NCBI GenBank assembly: GCA_965226755.1
Contig: CBDDDT010000003.1
Coordinates: 930,001 to 994,000, forward strand
Source: Bog-113 sp965226755
GTDB taxonomy: Bacteria; Acidobacteriota; Terriglobia; Bryobacterales; Bryobacteraceae
DNA: 64,000 nt
Direction of reading: 5' to 3'
Shown: in pieces, positions 7,637 through 16,575 of the stretch
How positions within the stretch are numbered: position 1 is the stretch's first letter
Layout of the letters: every line of letters begins with the position of its first letter
Notes under the pieces: model-generated
Seen by the model: the letters and a program-made list of their open reading frames with translations, nothing else
Databases searched by the model: none
What the model was told of the DNA's origin: nothing
Made by a program: the position numbers and the translations under genes

Positions 7637-9015
7637 GGGGCAGTCACCACTTTCCGGCGCGTCGATGCAAGGTATATGGCGACGCCGATCAATAACAGGG
7701 CGAACGTAGAGCCCAGTGTTTTCCACAAGGTGAGTGCTTTATTCGGGTCATCGTCGGCGGGGATCGCTGAAAGCACCAGAGTTAACAGAGTGGTCGCCAG
7801 CCCGAGCGCGGCTAACCCGCGGAGCCAGATTCGGCCGGGACGCTCCAGGCGCAGAACCGATGCGAACAGAAACAAATAGGGGATGAAGTAAGTGAGGACG
7901 CTCATGCTTACGAGAACGTCATAGGCGCCCTTTACGGTAGTTCCAGCCTGACCCAGGAACGCGAATAGAACGCCGGCGGCGCCATAAGTCAGGACAGCGA
8001 CATAGGGAGTTCCGAAGCGGGGATGGAGGCGCGCGAACACCGGCGGCAGATGGGCGTCAAGCCCCGCCACGAACGGCAAGCGCGCGGTGGCGGTGAGGTA
8101 AGCGCTGGCGGAACCCACGTTGCTGACGGCCACCAGAACAGCGATCGCGGGAACCAGGGCGGCGTACCCCATGCGGCCGCACATTCGGTCCAGAGCCAGC
8201 ATGAAGCCGCCCAACCCGCGCACCTGTCCGGCGGGAAGCGCCACGAGCATAGCGATGGTGCCTCCCACGTATCCGATCGTGACCAGGAGACCGCCGAGGA
8301 AGAGCGCGCGGGGAATATTGCGGCGCGGGTTTTCGATCTCCTCGCCCATGAACGAAGCGGCTTCGCAGCCTCCAAACGCGAACGCGATGGTCGACCAAAA
8401 TACAGCGTCCTTGAAGCCGGCGGCGGGAATCAGACTCGCGGCGGTGAAATGGGTGGCCGAACCCGTGGTGTAAGCTGTTATGCCGCCGAGAATCAAGAGC
8501 GCCAGAACGGGAATCCACACGCCGACCGCGCCGAGGTTACTCAGCCACTTACTCCAGCCGAGCCCTACGACGTTGAGACCGGTAATCAGGATGAGGCAGC
8601 CAACGGAGAACAGAATATAGTAGGCGCGGTTTTCCGAGGACGCCCCGTCAGAACCGGCGTGACGAGCGAATAGAAGGCTGCCGGCGGCGAAATAGAGGAC
8701 CGCGGGGAAGTAAGGGAGATTGCTGGTCCAATAGGACCAACCGGCGACGAAGCCGAGGAAATCTCCGAAGGCGTAGCGGGACCAGACATATAAGCCGCCT
8801 TCGGCGGGATAACGCCGCGAGAGCATCAGCACGGACGAGGCAAGCGGCACGAAGAACGCGGCCCAGGCGATCAGCCACAAGGTAACCGCGCCAGGACCCA
8901 CGGCGGCGGCGGTGGCGATCCAACGCAGGCTCAGCGCGCTGATCACATAGAAGCCTGTAAGGTCGAGCAGCCGGATGGGTCGCTTGAGGCGTTTTGAAGT
9001 GGAAGGCTCAGGCAT
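7633..9015 (-). CDS. APC-superfamily amino acid/amine permease
   Basis: A 460-residue permease with twelve predicted membrane segments, starting at ATG 9015 (MPEPSTSKRLKRPIRLLDLT). The longer open frame upstream is antisense to the glycosylase gene and is discarded. Family marks include YPAEGGLYVWSRYAFGDFLGF in helix 2-3 and FAFGGCEAASFMGEEIENPRR, the APC consensus loop. It imports an amino acid or related amine by proton or cation coupling. The GTGA overlap with the Rieske oxygenase gene says the two are made together. Substrate cannot be read from the sequence. Confidence 0.85.
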   Translation of the reverse strand: MPEPSTSKRLKRPIRLLDLTGFYVISALSLRWIATAAAVGPGAVTLWLIAWAAFFVPLASSVLMLSRRYPAEGGLYVWSRYAFGDFLGFVAGWSYWTSNLPYFPAVLYFAAGSLLFARHAGSDGASSENRAYYILFSVGCLILITGLNVVGLGWSKWLSNLGAVGVWIPVLALLILGGITAYTTGSATHFTAASLIPAAGFKDAVFWSTIAFAFGGCEAASFMGEEIENPRRNIPRALFLGGLLVTIGYVGGTIAMLVALPAGQVRGLGGFMLALDRMCGRMGYAALVPAIAVLVAVSNVGSASAYLTATARLPFVAGLDAHLPPVFARLHPRFGTPYVAVLTYGAAGVLFAFLGQAGTTVKGAYDVLVSMSVLTYFIPYLFLFASVLRLERPGRIWLRGLAALGLATTLLTLVLSAIPADDDPNKALTLWKTLGSTFALLLIGVAIYLASTRRKVVTAP

Positions 9016-9081
9016 CGTTGGGCGCGGAAAAAGAAGCCTCAATTGTACGGCTTGCGCGGAAGCAGGAGGCATGATGGTGGC

Positions 9082-9819
9082 ATGCCCATTGCATCCCCGT
9101 TCGGGACGGCGGCAGGCGATTCCGAGTTCCGCATATTGCGCGAGGAGATTGTAAATTGCCGGCGGTGCGCGCGGCTGGTGGAGTATCGGGAAGAGGTGGG
9201 GCGAATCCGGCGGCGCGCTTTTCGCGAGGAGAATTACTGGAGCAGGCCGCTGCCGGGGTTTGGGGACCGGCATGGCAGGGTCGTGGTGATCGGGCTGGCG
9301 CCGGCCGCGCATGGCGGCAACCGGACTGGGCGGGTCTTCACCGGTGACCGGTCCGCCGACTTTCTGATACGCGCGATGTGGCAGAACGGATTCGCGAATC
9401 AACCGGCGAGCGTTTCGATTGACGACGGATTGGCGCTGCGGGATGCGTATGTCACGATGCCGGTGCGCTGCGCTCCGCCGGGGAACAAACCGGCGCGCGA
9501 GGAGTTCGAGAACTGCCGACCTTACCTGATTCGCGAGATGGAACTTTTGCCGAATGTGCGCGTGGCGGTTGCGCTGGGCGCGATCGCATGGAACGCGTGT
9601 CTGGAAATTCTGAAAGAACGGAAAGTGATCGCTTCCCGGGCGCAATTCCGATTCGCGCACGGGGCGCGGTTCACGATGCCGGGAGGCGGACCGGTGATTT
9701 TGGGTTCGTACCATCCCAGCCAGCAGAATACGTTTACGGGCAGACTGACGCTGGAAATGCTGAGCGAAATTTTTGCGGAAGCGGGCAGGATCGCGTCCGG
9801 TGAGGCGCTGGCCGGTTAG
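9082..9819 (+). CDS. udgB: family 5 uracil-DNA glycosylase (UdgB)
   Basis: A 245-residue protein (ATG 9082; a TTG 39 bases earlier is less likely). Motif 1 reads GLAPAAHGGNRTGRVF (about 71-86), the family 5 form in which the usual polar catalytic residue is missing. The last motif is SYHPSQQNTFTGRLT near residue 213. Four cysteines, C26/C29 and C130/C145, are placed to hold the 4Fe-4S cluster typical of thermophile-type UDGs. The enzyme removes uracil and other damaged bases from DNA in base-excision repair. It is divergent from the permease and ends 4 bases into a small convergent ORF. Confidence 0.92.
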   Translation: MPIASPFGTAAGDSEFRILREEIVNCRRCARLVEYREEVGRIRRRAFREENYWSRPLPGFGDRHGRVVVIGLAPAAHGGNRTGRVFTGDRSADFLIRAMWQNGFANQPASVSIDDGLALRDAYVTMPVRCAPPGNKPAREEFENCRPYLIREMELLPNVRVAVALGAIAWNACLEILKERKVIASRAQFRFAHGARFTMPGGGPVILGSYHPSQQNTFTGRLTLEMLSEIFAEAGRIASGEALAG

Positions 9820-10031
9820 AGTCCGCGAAGGATTCCGGCGAGAACGTGCCGGAGTTCGAATACGCTCTGGAGGCCGCGATCCTCGCCGGGATCTTTCCGG
9901 GGCAAGCCAGTCAGTTCCCGGACGACCCGGCCGAACAAGTCGCGGACAACGCCGTCGAGGCCTTTGACGAAGGGCCCGGTGATGGGAGGCTCAGGCGCCG
10001 CTCCCTCTGGAGTGAGCCGATGCGGTTGCAT
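9816..10031 (-). CDS. small hypothetical protein downstream of the sulfatase-like gene
   Basis: 71 residues from ATG 10031, soluble, with amphipathic helical stretches (VKGLDGVVRDLFGRVVREL and LQSVFELRHVLAGIL). It follows the sulfatase-like gene by 47 bases on the same strand and overlaps the convergent glycosylase gene by 4 bases. No clear ribosome-binding site was seen and I know no family. It may be a real operon member or chance; the helical pattern is the main support. Confidence 0.4.
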   Translation of the reverse strand: MQPHRLTPEGAAPEPPITGPFVKGLDGVVRDLFGRVVRELTGLPRKDPGEDRGLQSVFELRHVLAGILRGL

Positions 10032-10078
10032 GTCTCTGTTCAACGTGAGGTGTGGGATGGGCGGACGAAACTTCTCAC

Positions 10079-11764
10079 TTAATTTCGGATTTTTTGCGAG
10101 ACTGCCTCCAGTTCGTGACGGCACTGCTCGGCGGAGGGCGCGATTTTGCAGGCGGCTTGAAGCTGGCTTAGAGCTTCTTTGAGATTGCCGAGGTGTTCGT
10201 CGGCGAGACCGAGTCCGAAATGGCTCATGTAGTCGGACGGTGAGACGGCGAGCACGCGCGCAAAGGAGGCGCGCGCCTTCGGAAAATCCCGCATCTGGAT
10301 GTAGCACTCGCCGAGATCGCGCGTGGCCAGGGTGTTGCGCGGATCGGCGGTAATGATTCGGCGGAGCAGGGCGATCGCGGTGGGAGTGCGTCCGCTGTAG
10401 CCGGCCTCCAGAGCGTTCTCGTAGAGCTGGTATTCGGCGAGACGATCCTTGGGATCCGCGCCGCGCGTGGAGAGGTTTGTGCGGGGGCCGCTCGCCAGGT
10501 AGCCGAGGGAGTTGAGCAGGGTTTGAGTTCCGGGAAGCGGACCGTTCCTGGGAGAACCCGGCGGCGGCGAGTACCGGGCAAGGAGCTGTTGGAGCTGCCG
10601 GCGGAGCGACGCAGCTTCGGCGGGGTTCGCACGAACGAGGCTGTGAAGCGAGCGAGGGTCGTCGCGGAGGTTATAGAGTTCGGGCTTAGGCGCTTCGATA
10701 TATTGCCAATCGCCCTGCCGCAGACTGCGGAGAGGCGCCCAGCCGAAAGCATCGTGGGCGTACACGCTCTCGCTATAGACAACGCGCGGGGAGGCGTCGA
10801 GCAGGCTGCGGCCCTGAAACGAAGGCGGGGAAGCGATGTGAAGAAAATCGAGCACCGTCGGAGCGACATCGATGAGGCCCGCGGGCTGTTCGGCGCGTGG
10901 CGGGCGAGCCACGCCGGACGGCCAGTGAACGATGAGCGGGACCCACAAAGTGCTCTGGTAGACGAAATAGCCGTGCGTGTTTTCGCCATGATCTCCGAGG
11001 CCTTCTCCGTGGTCCGAGACGAGGATCACGAGCGCGCGATCCCAAAGGCCGTCGCGCACGAGCGATTGGCGGAAGCGGCCGAGCATGTCGTCGATCGATT
11101 CCAGTTGCGCGTCATAACGCGAGATGCCGCGCTGGCGCGCGACCTCTTCGGGCACGCGGTAGGGCTGATGCAGGTCGAATAAGTGCACGAACGCGAACAG
11201 GGGCTGCGCGCGATTCTCGCTAAGCCATTTAGCGGCGGCACGAAGGACCAGAGCTCCGCCGCGGCTTTCGCGGGCGCGGTAGGAAGTGGCGCCGCCGAAC
11301 AGCATTTCGCCGGAAAGTGGCGAGAATGCCTCGAAGTTGAAAGGGCTGTCGTAGACGTCGAAGCCCGCGTCAAGGCCAAGCTGGCGTTCGAGAAACACGC
11401 TGCCGATGAAGGCGGCGGTCCTATAGCCATGGACATGGAGAACAGAGGCGAGCGTCACCGCGCCGGGGGGAACTTTCTCGGCGTTCTCTTCGGTATGGTT
11501 GGCGAACGGATACGTCGAAGTCAGCAGCGTCGTATGGGAAGGCAGCGTCAGCGGGATCTGGGTATCGGCATGGACGAAGACCGTTCCGTTTTGGGCGAAG
11601 GCGTCGATCTCGGGTGTTTTAATCTTCGCGTAGCCGTAGGCGCCGAGGTGGTCGGCGCGCAGGGTGTCGATGGAGATGAGGATCACCGGAACGGCGGGCG
11701 CGGGCTCGGCGGCGGCGGCAAGGCTGCACGGGATGAGAAGAAGGGCGGCGAGCGATGCGTGCAT
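10079..11764 (-). CDS. secreted sulfatase-fold hydrolase with C-terminal TPRs and a Thr in the formylglycine position
   Basis: 561 residues with a signal peptide (MHASLAALLLIPCSLAAAA). The alkaline-phosphatase/sulfatase fold covers about residues 25-400: metal ligands around SIDTLRADHLGAYG and in SDHGEGLGDHGE, and YNLRDDP near the end of the fold. The active-site motif reads T73-L-P-S-H77 where sulfatases have C/S-x-P-S-R, so formylglycine cannot form by the usual route. Thr is used as nucleophile by phosphodiesterase-type relatives, so a phospho-ester or phospho-transfer activity is as likely as sulfatase. Residues ~430-560 are TPR repeats. It ends a leftward block of related enzymes. Confidence 0.82.
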   Translation of the reverse strand: MHASLAALLLIPCSLAAAAEPAPAVPVILISIDTLRADHLGAYGYAKIKTPEIDAFAQNGTVFVHADTQIPLTLPSHTTLLTSTYPFANHTEENAEKVPPGAVTLASVLHVHGYRTAAFIGSVFLERQLGLDAGFDVYDSPFNFEAFSPLSGEMLFGGATSYRARESRGGALVLRAAAKWLSENRAQPLFAFVHLFDLHQPYRVPEEVARQRGISRYDAQLESIDDMLGRFRQSLVRDGLWDRALVILVSDHGEGLGDHGENTHGYFVYQSTLWVPLIVHWPSGVARPPRAEQPAGLIDVAPTVLDFLHIASPPSFQGRSLLDASPRVVYSESVYAHDAFGWAPLRSLRQGDWQYIEAPKPELYNLRDDPRSLHSLVRANPAEAASLRRQLQQLLARYSPPPGSPRNGPLPGTQTLLNSLGYLASGPRTNLSTRGADPKDRLAEYQLYENALEAGYSGRTPTAIALLRRIITADPRNTLATRDLGECYIQMRDFPKARASFARVLAVSPSDYMSHFGLGLADEHLGNLKEALSQLQAACKIAPSAEQCRHELEAVSQKIRN

Positions 11765-11770
11765 GTCTGA

Positions 11771-12442
11771 TTACGCGCGCCGGGTCATGCGCGCGAGCCG
11801 GTGCAAAAGGGCGCCCGCGCCAGACCCGAGGAAAAACCAGAGGAGCCAGGGAAGACCGAGAATGGCGGCCGCGGGATAGGAGATTTGAAGGGAGCTGAAA
11901 GCGCCGAGGGAAGGCCTGATCAGAGAGCCGCCGGCGAAAATCCGTGCCGTGAGATCGCCGGCGCGCACGAGTCCCGCGGCGCGGCGAGAGGGACGGATGC
12001 GCCAGCAGGTTCGACGATCGTACGAGATGTGTACGGGCGGCGTCTCGATAGCGATGCCGGGAGGTGTTTCCAGAACTGCCTGTTGAAGAGGCGCGGTGAC
12101 GATGGCCGCTTGGCCAACCACCAGGGGCGCGCGGCCGTAGACGGCGTTCAGTTCCATGAAGAGAAGCGCGAACGGAATAGCGAGGATCAACATGGGGACG
12201 GCGAGAAGGCGCAAGAGATTCCCGTTGGCAAGGATGAGGTCGCGCTGGGCGCGAAGGATGAGCACGGGCTCATCGAAGAAGAGGCGGAGTTCGAGCAGGT
12301 GCGCGAGGATGCGATCGACGGCGCCCCGCACGTTTTCATGATTGGTGAAGCGCGCGAATACGAAGGCGGTGAGAATGCCGGCGAGCGCGCTGAGCGGAAG
12401 GAGAGTGAGCAGAGCGAGCGGGCCCAGGTCGACTGGGGTCAC
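11771..12442 (-). CDS. unknown integral membrane protein
   Basis: 223 residues starting at GTG 12442, which overlaps the RHH gene stop as GTGA. There is an N-terminal helix (LALLTLLPLSALAGILTAFVF), a charged cytosolic stretch with ILAHLLELRLFFDEP, a second hydrophobic block (LLRLLAVPMLILAIPFALLFM), a ~90-residue extracytoplasmic region, and a last helix (AAILGLPWLLWFFLG). I do not recognise a named family. Its fixed place between an RHH protein and a sulfatase-like enzyme suggests a membrane partner of the enzymes, but nothing in the sequence proves this. Confidence 0.7.
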   Translation of the reverse strand: MTPVDLGPLALLTLLPLSALAGILTAFVFARFTNHENVRGAVDRILAHLLELRLFFDEPVLILRAQRDLILANGNLLRLLAVPMLILAIPFALLFMELNAVYGRAPLVVGQAAIVTAPLQQAVLETPPGIAIETPPVHISYDRRTCWRIRPSRRAAGLVRAGDLTARIFAGGSLIRPSLGAFSSLQISYPAAAILGLPWLLWFFLGSGAGALLHRLARMTRRA

Positions 12443-12633
12443 TCTAAATAACCCAAGCCCTTCAATCGATTGAGCACGGCGTCCTTCGCCTTTTCGTGTT
12501 CGCGGTGCACCAGTTCTTTTTCAATGGCGTGCTGGACGAATTCCCGCAGCGAGCTATAGCCAGCGTCTTCAGCGGCTTTCGCGGCGCGCTCGCAAAGATC
12601 CCTGTCCAGCTTGACGGCGGTGTAGGTGGCCAT
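12439..12633 (-). CDS. small ribbon-helix-helix (CopG-like) protein
   Basis: 64 residues. The N-terminal strand TYTAVKLDRDLCERAAKAAED and the following SSLREFVQHAIEKELV give the classic strand-helix-helix pattern of RHH DNA-binding proteins and antitoxins. A toxin partner is not visible. It sits 6 bases after the phosphodiesterase-like gene and overlaps the membrane protein gene by GTGA. It may autoregulate this enzyme operon, which is inference from position. Confidence 0.72.
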   Translation of the reverse strand: MATYTAVKLDRDLCERAAKAAEDAGYSSLREFVQHAIEKELVHREHEKAKDAVLNRLKGLGYLE

Positions 12634-12639
12634 GTTACT

Positions 12640-14469
12640 TCAAGATATCCCGAAGAATTCCAGAATGATCCCGGCGAGACCGGCGAGACCCGGATGCGGC
12701 AGGCGATTGGGGCGGTTTGAGAAGAGCACGCCAGGGACGGCGTCGGCCGCGATGCAATGGTCGGCGATCCACGCGTCAGTGTTGTCTTCCAGACTTACTC
12801 CGGGAACCTGACCAAGCGCGGTCTCCCAGGATGCGCGATAGCCAGGACTGTAGCCGACGATGAGATCCGGCGCGGCGCGACGATTGAAAGGCGCGGGGCG
12901 AGTGGCGTGAACGGATTGAACCACGGAAGCGCCGTTTTCCGGATCGCGAAAAGCGAGCAGCTTCCGGCTGATTTCAGCGAGTAAGGCGGCGCTTTCGGCG
13001 CCGGAACGGACGATACCTTGCCGCTCGCGACCGGACAGATTCAGATATAGACCGTTCAGGCCGAGCGCGTAGGCCCGGGTCGCGGACCAATCGATCTGAT
13101 CGCCGCGGGTGTTCAGAAGCCCCTGTTCGCGCAGCCATGCGTTGAGGTTCACGGCCCGGTCAAAGGAGGTGAATCCGTGATCCGACATGACGATGAGCGC
13201 GGCGCCGGGCGCGCGTTCCCGCACGCGGCCGATGGCGCGATCCATCGATTGATAAACGGCGAGGAGTTCCGCATCGTGCCGGCCCCAGAGGATGTGCGAG
13301 TTCTCATCGACGGAGGAGAAATAAAAGAAGAGAAAGCCAGTGTGGAAGCGTCGGAGCGCAAAGTCGAGGAGCTTGTTCTCCTCATCCAGAACGATGCCCG
13401 TTTGGCGCAGGAATTCGGGCAGATCGAGGATGCCCTGACGCAGCGCGGAGGTGTCCTGCGGGATGCCAAGCGTGAAGAACCGGCCCGTTTCGTCCGCGAT
13501 GCCGCGCGTGAATGAGGGCGGCGCGGAGATGGGGAGCGCCGGCGATGCGGGGTCGATGTTGACAGGGGAGACATAGATCTCCAGGCGTGGATGAAGCTGC
13601 CGGGCATAGATGCGGAACATGCCGCGAGCGGAGGCGATGTGCGGAACGAGGACGAAATCCACGGGGAGCCATTGCGACCACTCGCCTTGCTTGAGGATGA
13701 TGGCGTTGCCGCCGACGGAGATGCGGGCGAGCGGCTGAACAGGATCGACATCGACCGTCAGGTTTGCGGCGGCGGAGCGGTGATCTTTGCGGAGTGAGTT
13801 GGGCGGCCCTTCGAGGGACAGAACGGCGCGGCCGGGCGACGACCAGCCGACTTTGTCGATCTGGCCGCCGGAGACGCCGCGGGTGATTTCGTCCGGGTCA
13901 TCGGTGAAGAACGTGAAGGTTCCGAGAGTTCCGCGGAGGTCCGGAACGCCCATTCCGGCGAGCGCCTGCCCGGATTCGAGCGGCGGGTAATTGGTGGGCA
14001 TCCGCAGAATCGTAACCGGGATGCCTGCTTCGGAGAGGGTTTGCCAGAACGCCTTTCCTTTTCGAAGCGATACCACGCGTGAATGGGAAAGAGGCAATTC
14101 GTAAGGACCGAGAGGCAGGGTAAAGCGCGGCGGCAGGGTCTGGTCGGTGGAAAGAAAAGGAGCGAGCGTGGCCGGGTCGCGATGAACGAAGTCGTAGATG
14201 CCGTGTTGGTCGGGATCGAGTCCGGTGATAAACGTGGACCATGCGACGGGGCTCTGGGGCGGAGTGGTGGTGCGGAGCCGGGAAAAGCTGCCCTCGCGAC
14301 GGAGACGGTCGAGATTGGGTAAGGAAGACCAGTGGCGCTCGACAAAACCGGGGTCCATGCCATCGACGCCGATGACAATCATTTCTCGATCGCGCGCCGC
14401 GGTGGGGCGACTACACGCGGAGACGAATAGCGAGAGGAGGATAAGACAAGGCCAACGCAAGTCAGGCAA
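12640..14469 (-). CDS. alkaline-phosphatase-superfamily lipoprotein (type I phosphodiesterase-like), copy 2
   Basis: 609 residues if started at TTG 14469, which overlaps the previous gene's stop by 8 bases. That start gives a lipoprotein signal (LILLSLFVSAC, lipobox VSAC). The longer frame lacks any signal. Superfamily motifs follow: MIVIGVDGMDPGFVE (metal Asp), PPQSPVAWSTFITG (nucleophile region) with LDPDQHGIYDF, and VMSDHGFTSF near residue 430. These fit nucleotide-pyrophosphatase/phosphodiesterase relatives. It is clearly a paralogue of the gene before it, so a tandem duplication is likely. The natural substrate is unknown; envelope phosphodiesters are plausible. Confidence 0.82.
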   Translation of the reverse strand: MPDLRWPCLILLSLFVSACSRPTAARDREMIVIGVDGMDPGFVERHWSSLPNLDRLRREGSFSRLRTTTPPQSPVAWSTFITGLDPDQHGIYDFVHRDPATLAPFLSTDQTLPPRFTLPLGPYELPLSHSRVVSLRKGKAFWQTLSEAGIPVTILRMPTNYPPLESGQALAGMGVPDLRGTLGTFTFFTDDPDEITRGVSGGQIDKVGWSSPGRAVLSLEGPPNSLRKDHRSAAANLTVDVDPVQPLARISVGGNAIILKQGEWSQWLPVDFVLVPHIASARGMFRIYARQLHPRLEIYVSPVNIDPASPALPISAPPSFTRGIADETGRFFTLGIPQDTSALRQGILDLPEFLRQTGIVLDEENKLLDFALRRFHTGFLFFYFSSVDENSHILWGRHDAELLAVYQSMDRAIGRVRERAPGAALIVMSDHGFTSFDRAVNLNAWLREQGLLNTRGDQIDWSATRAYALGLNGLYLNLSGRERQGIVRSGAESAALLAEISRKLLAFRDPENGASVVQSVHATRPAPFNRRAAPDLIVGYSPGYRASWETALGQVPGVSLEDNTDAWIADHCIAADAVPGVLFSNRPNRLPHPGLAGLAGIILEFFGIS

Positions 14470-16501
14470 TACCGAGGATGGATCGGCCTTCCATCCAGGG
14501 AGGCGGTTCGACGCCAAAGAGGCGCAGGGCGGTGGGCGCCATGTCTTCGATGCCGGGATCGTCAGCTTCCAGCTTTCGATTGGAGAAGAGAACACCGGGC
14601 ACCAGTTGCGGGTCGACACAATGATCTCCGCTCCACGCTTTCACATTGTCTTCGAAGACGCGCGGGGTGACTTTGCCCGTGGCGGCGTCCCAACCGGCGC
14701 GATATCCGTCGGCATAGCCGACGATGAGATCGGGCGCGGCGTCGAGATAGGGACCGCGATAGAGATCCGACGCCTTCCACACGTGGTTGATCGCGATGGT
14801 TTGCGATTGGCTGTCGCGGAGCCCGGAGAGGCGTGCAATCAGTTCGAGGCGCAGTTGATCGGCCTGGTCTTCGGCGACGATGCCGCGGGCTTCACGGCCT
14901 TTCAAGTTCAAGTAGAGCCCGCTGAGCCCGAAGGTGTAAACGCGCGTGGCGCTCCAATCGACCGACTCGAAATACTCGCCCGATTCGCGCGCGCCCGCTT
15001 TCAGGGCAAGGTAACCTTCGCGGAAAAGCCAGGAGTTGAGATTCACGCCGCGGCGGAAGGCGCAGAAGCCGTGGTCGGAAAGAACGAAGAGCGCGGCGTC
15101 GTCGCCCGCGCGGCGCATGGTGTCGCCCACCAGGCGATCCATATCGCGATAGAGATTCTCGATGGCGAGCGCATGTTTGCCGTTCGCGGCGGAATTCGTT
15201 TGGGGATCGAGATAGCGATAGAACATATGCTGCACGCGGTCGGTGGTGTCGAAGACGCAAACCACTAGCCCGCGCCGGAAATGGTCGAGCGCGTGGAAGA
15301 ACATGGCTTCGCGCTCGCTCTGGATCAGGGCGGCCTGCTTCAGGAAGGCGTCCTCATCGATGGCGCCTTCGTTGAGTGCCCAGGTATCTTCGGCCATACC
15401 GAGGGTGGAGAATGTGCCGAGCAGCTTGGCGAGGTATGTCGCGTAGAAGCCCGGGTGGCTGATGGGAAGCGCCGGCCGGGAAGGATCGATCTGGATGGGG
15501 GTGACGTAGAGACTGATTTCGGGTTCGGTGCGGGTGAGCAGGAAGCGCGCGACGCCGCGGACGCCGGCATGGAATTTCAGGCGCACCCAGGGCGTGTATT
15601 CACCGCGCGCGAGCGGATAGGAACGGCCTTGGATTTCCAGAACCGCCGCGCCTTTCGGGTGAATGATGCGGAAGGGGATTTTCATGGGTCCGGCGCCCAC
15701 GATGAATTCGTTGGGCGGCCCGGAGAGAGAACCGGTGAGAGCGCCGGATTGGGATACGAGCGGGAAGCGGTTTCCTCCTTCGGGCGACGCGGCGCGGCCG
15801 GTGTCGAAGCTAGTCGTGAACGAGGAGAACGAGCCCTGGGTGCCGAGCAGATCCGGCGTGGACATGGCGCTGAGAATGCGGCCATCGAACTCATCCGGGG
15901 GGAAAGTAATCGGCACGCGCAGGATGGTGGCGTTCACGGCGTGGCGGGCGAGAATTTTCCAGAAGGGCTCGCTCTTGCGGCGCATTTCGACGGAGGGCGG
16001 AGACAAGGGGATGCGGAAGCGGCCAATGCGCAAGACGCGGCGCGGGGGATGCACGCGGCAGGAAGAGAGCTCCGGCGCGTAGGAGCGGAGGCTGCGATTC
16101 AGGAAGTCGAAGATGTTGTGCCGGGCCGGGTTGACGCCAGTGGCGAAGGTGGACCAGGCGACAGGCGAGAGCGGCGGAAAAGTGGTGCGCAGGCGGCGAT
16201 ACGAGCCCTGTTGGCGCAAGCGGGACAAATTCGGGAGCTTGCCCTGATCCATGAACTTTTCGGTGAGTCCCGGATCCAGGCCATCGAGCCCGAGGAAGAC
16301 GGCCTTCTTCACGATGGCGCGCGAGGAGCTGCGTTGGCGGCGTGCAAGGGTCCACAGCAAGCGGACGGGCCACGCGAGCACAGACGCGATGCTGGCGAGA
16401 AGAGATAGGAGGAGCGTGAGGAAGGAACCGAGGAACGCGAACCCCGCGCCGGGTCCGATATAGGCAAAGGGCGGCTGCGCGAACCAGAGCAGATGGCTCA
16501 A
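14462..16501 (-). CDS. membrane-anchored alkaline-phosphatase-superfamily protein, copy 1
   Basis: 679 residues from TTG 16501, with GAGG about 10 bases upstream. The N-terminus carries FAYIGPGAGFAFLGSF and a long hydrophobic segment (LTLLLSLLASIASVLAWPV), anchoring the protein. The catalytic fold begins at AVFLGLDGLDPGLTEKF and continues with PPLSPVAWSTFATGVNPARHNIFDF and LFVLSDHGFCAF. Motif spacing equals that of the downstream lipoprotein, its tandem paralogue. The gene starts 74 bases after the GH9 glucanase. Together they suggest secreted hydrolysis of a sugar-phosphate or glycolipid polymer, which is inferred. Confidence 0.82.
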   Translation of the reverse strand: MSHLLWFAQPPFAYIGPGAGFAFLGSFLTLLLSLLASIASVLAWPVRLLWTLARRQRSSSRAIVKKAVFLGLDGLDPGLTEKFMDQGKLPNLSRLRQQGSYRRLRTTFPPLSPVAWSTFATGVNPARHNIFDFLNRSLRSYAPELSSCRVHPPRRVLRIGRFRIPLSPPSVEMRRKSEPFWKILARHAVNATILRVPITFPPDEFDGRILSAMSTPDLLGTQGSFSSFTTSFDTGRAASPEGGNRFPLVSQSGALTGSLSGPPNEFIVGAGPMKIPFRIIHPKGAAVLEIQGRSYPLARGEYTPWVRLKFHAGVRGVARFLLTRTEPEISLYVTPIQIDPSRPALPISHPGFYATYLAKLLGTFSTLGMAEDTWALNEGAIDEDAFLKQAALIQSEREAMFFHALDHFRRGLVVCVFDTTDRVQHMFYRYLDPQTNSAANGKHALAIENLYRDMDRLVGDTMRRAGDDAALFVLSDHGFCAFRRGVNLNSWLFREGYLALKAGARESGEYFESVDWSATRVYTFGLSGLYLNLKGREARGIVAEDQADQLRLELIARLSGLRDSQSQTIAINHVWKASDLYRGPYLDAAPDLIVGYADGYRAGWDAATGKVTPRVFEDNVKAWSGDHCVDPQLVPGVLFSNRKLEADDPGIEDMAPTALRLFGVEPPPWMEGRSILGIA

Positions 16502-16575
16502 CGAAGAGTTCCCTCAGGAAAGGCGGAGGCGCTCACCAACTTCATCGTAAGCCAGAGGTGAGCGGGCGTGCGGGG

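Noticed and set aside
12439..12633. RHH protein as an antitoxin
   Set aside because: The neighbours are a phosphodiesterase-like enzyme and a membrane protein, not a RelE/ParE-type or PIN toxin, so a toxin-antitoxin pair is not supported.
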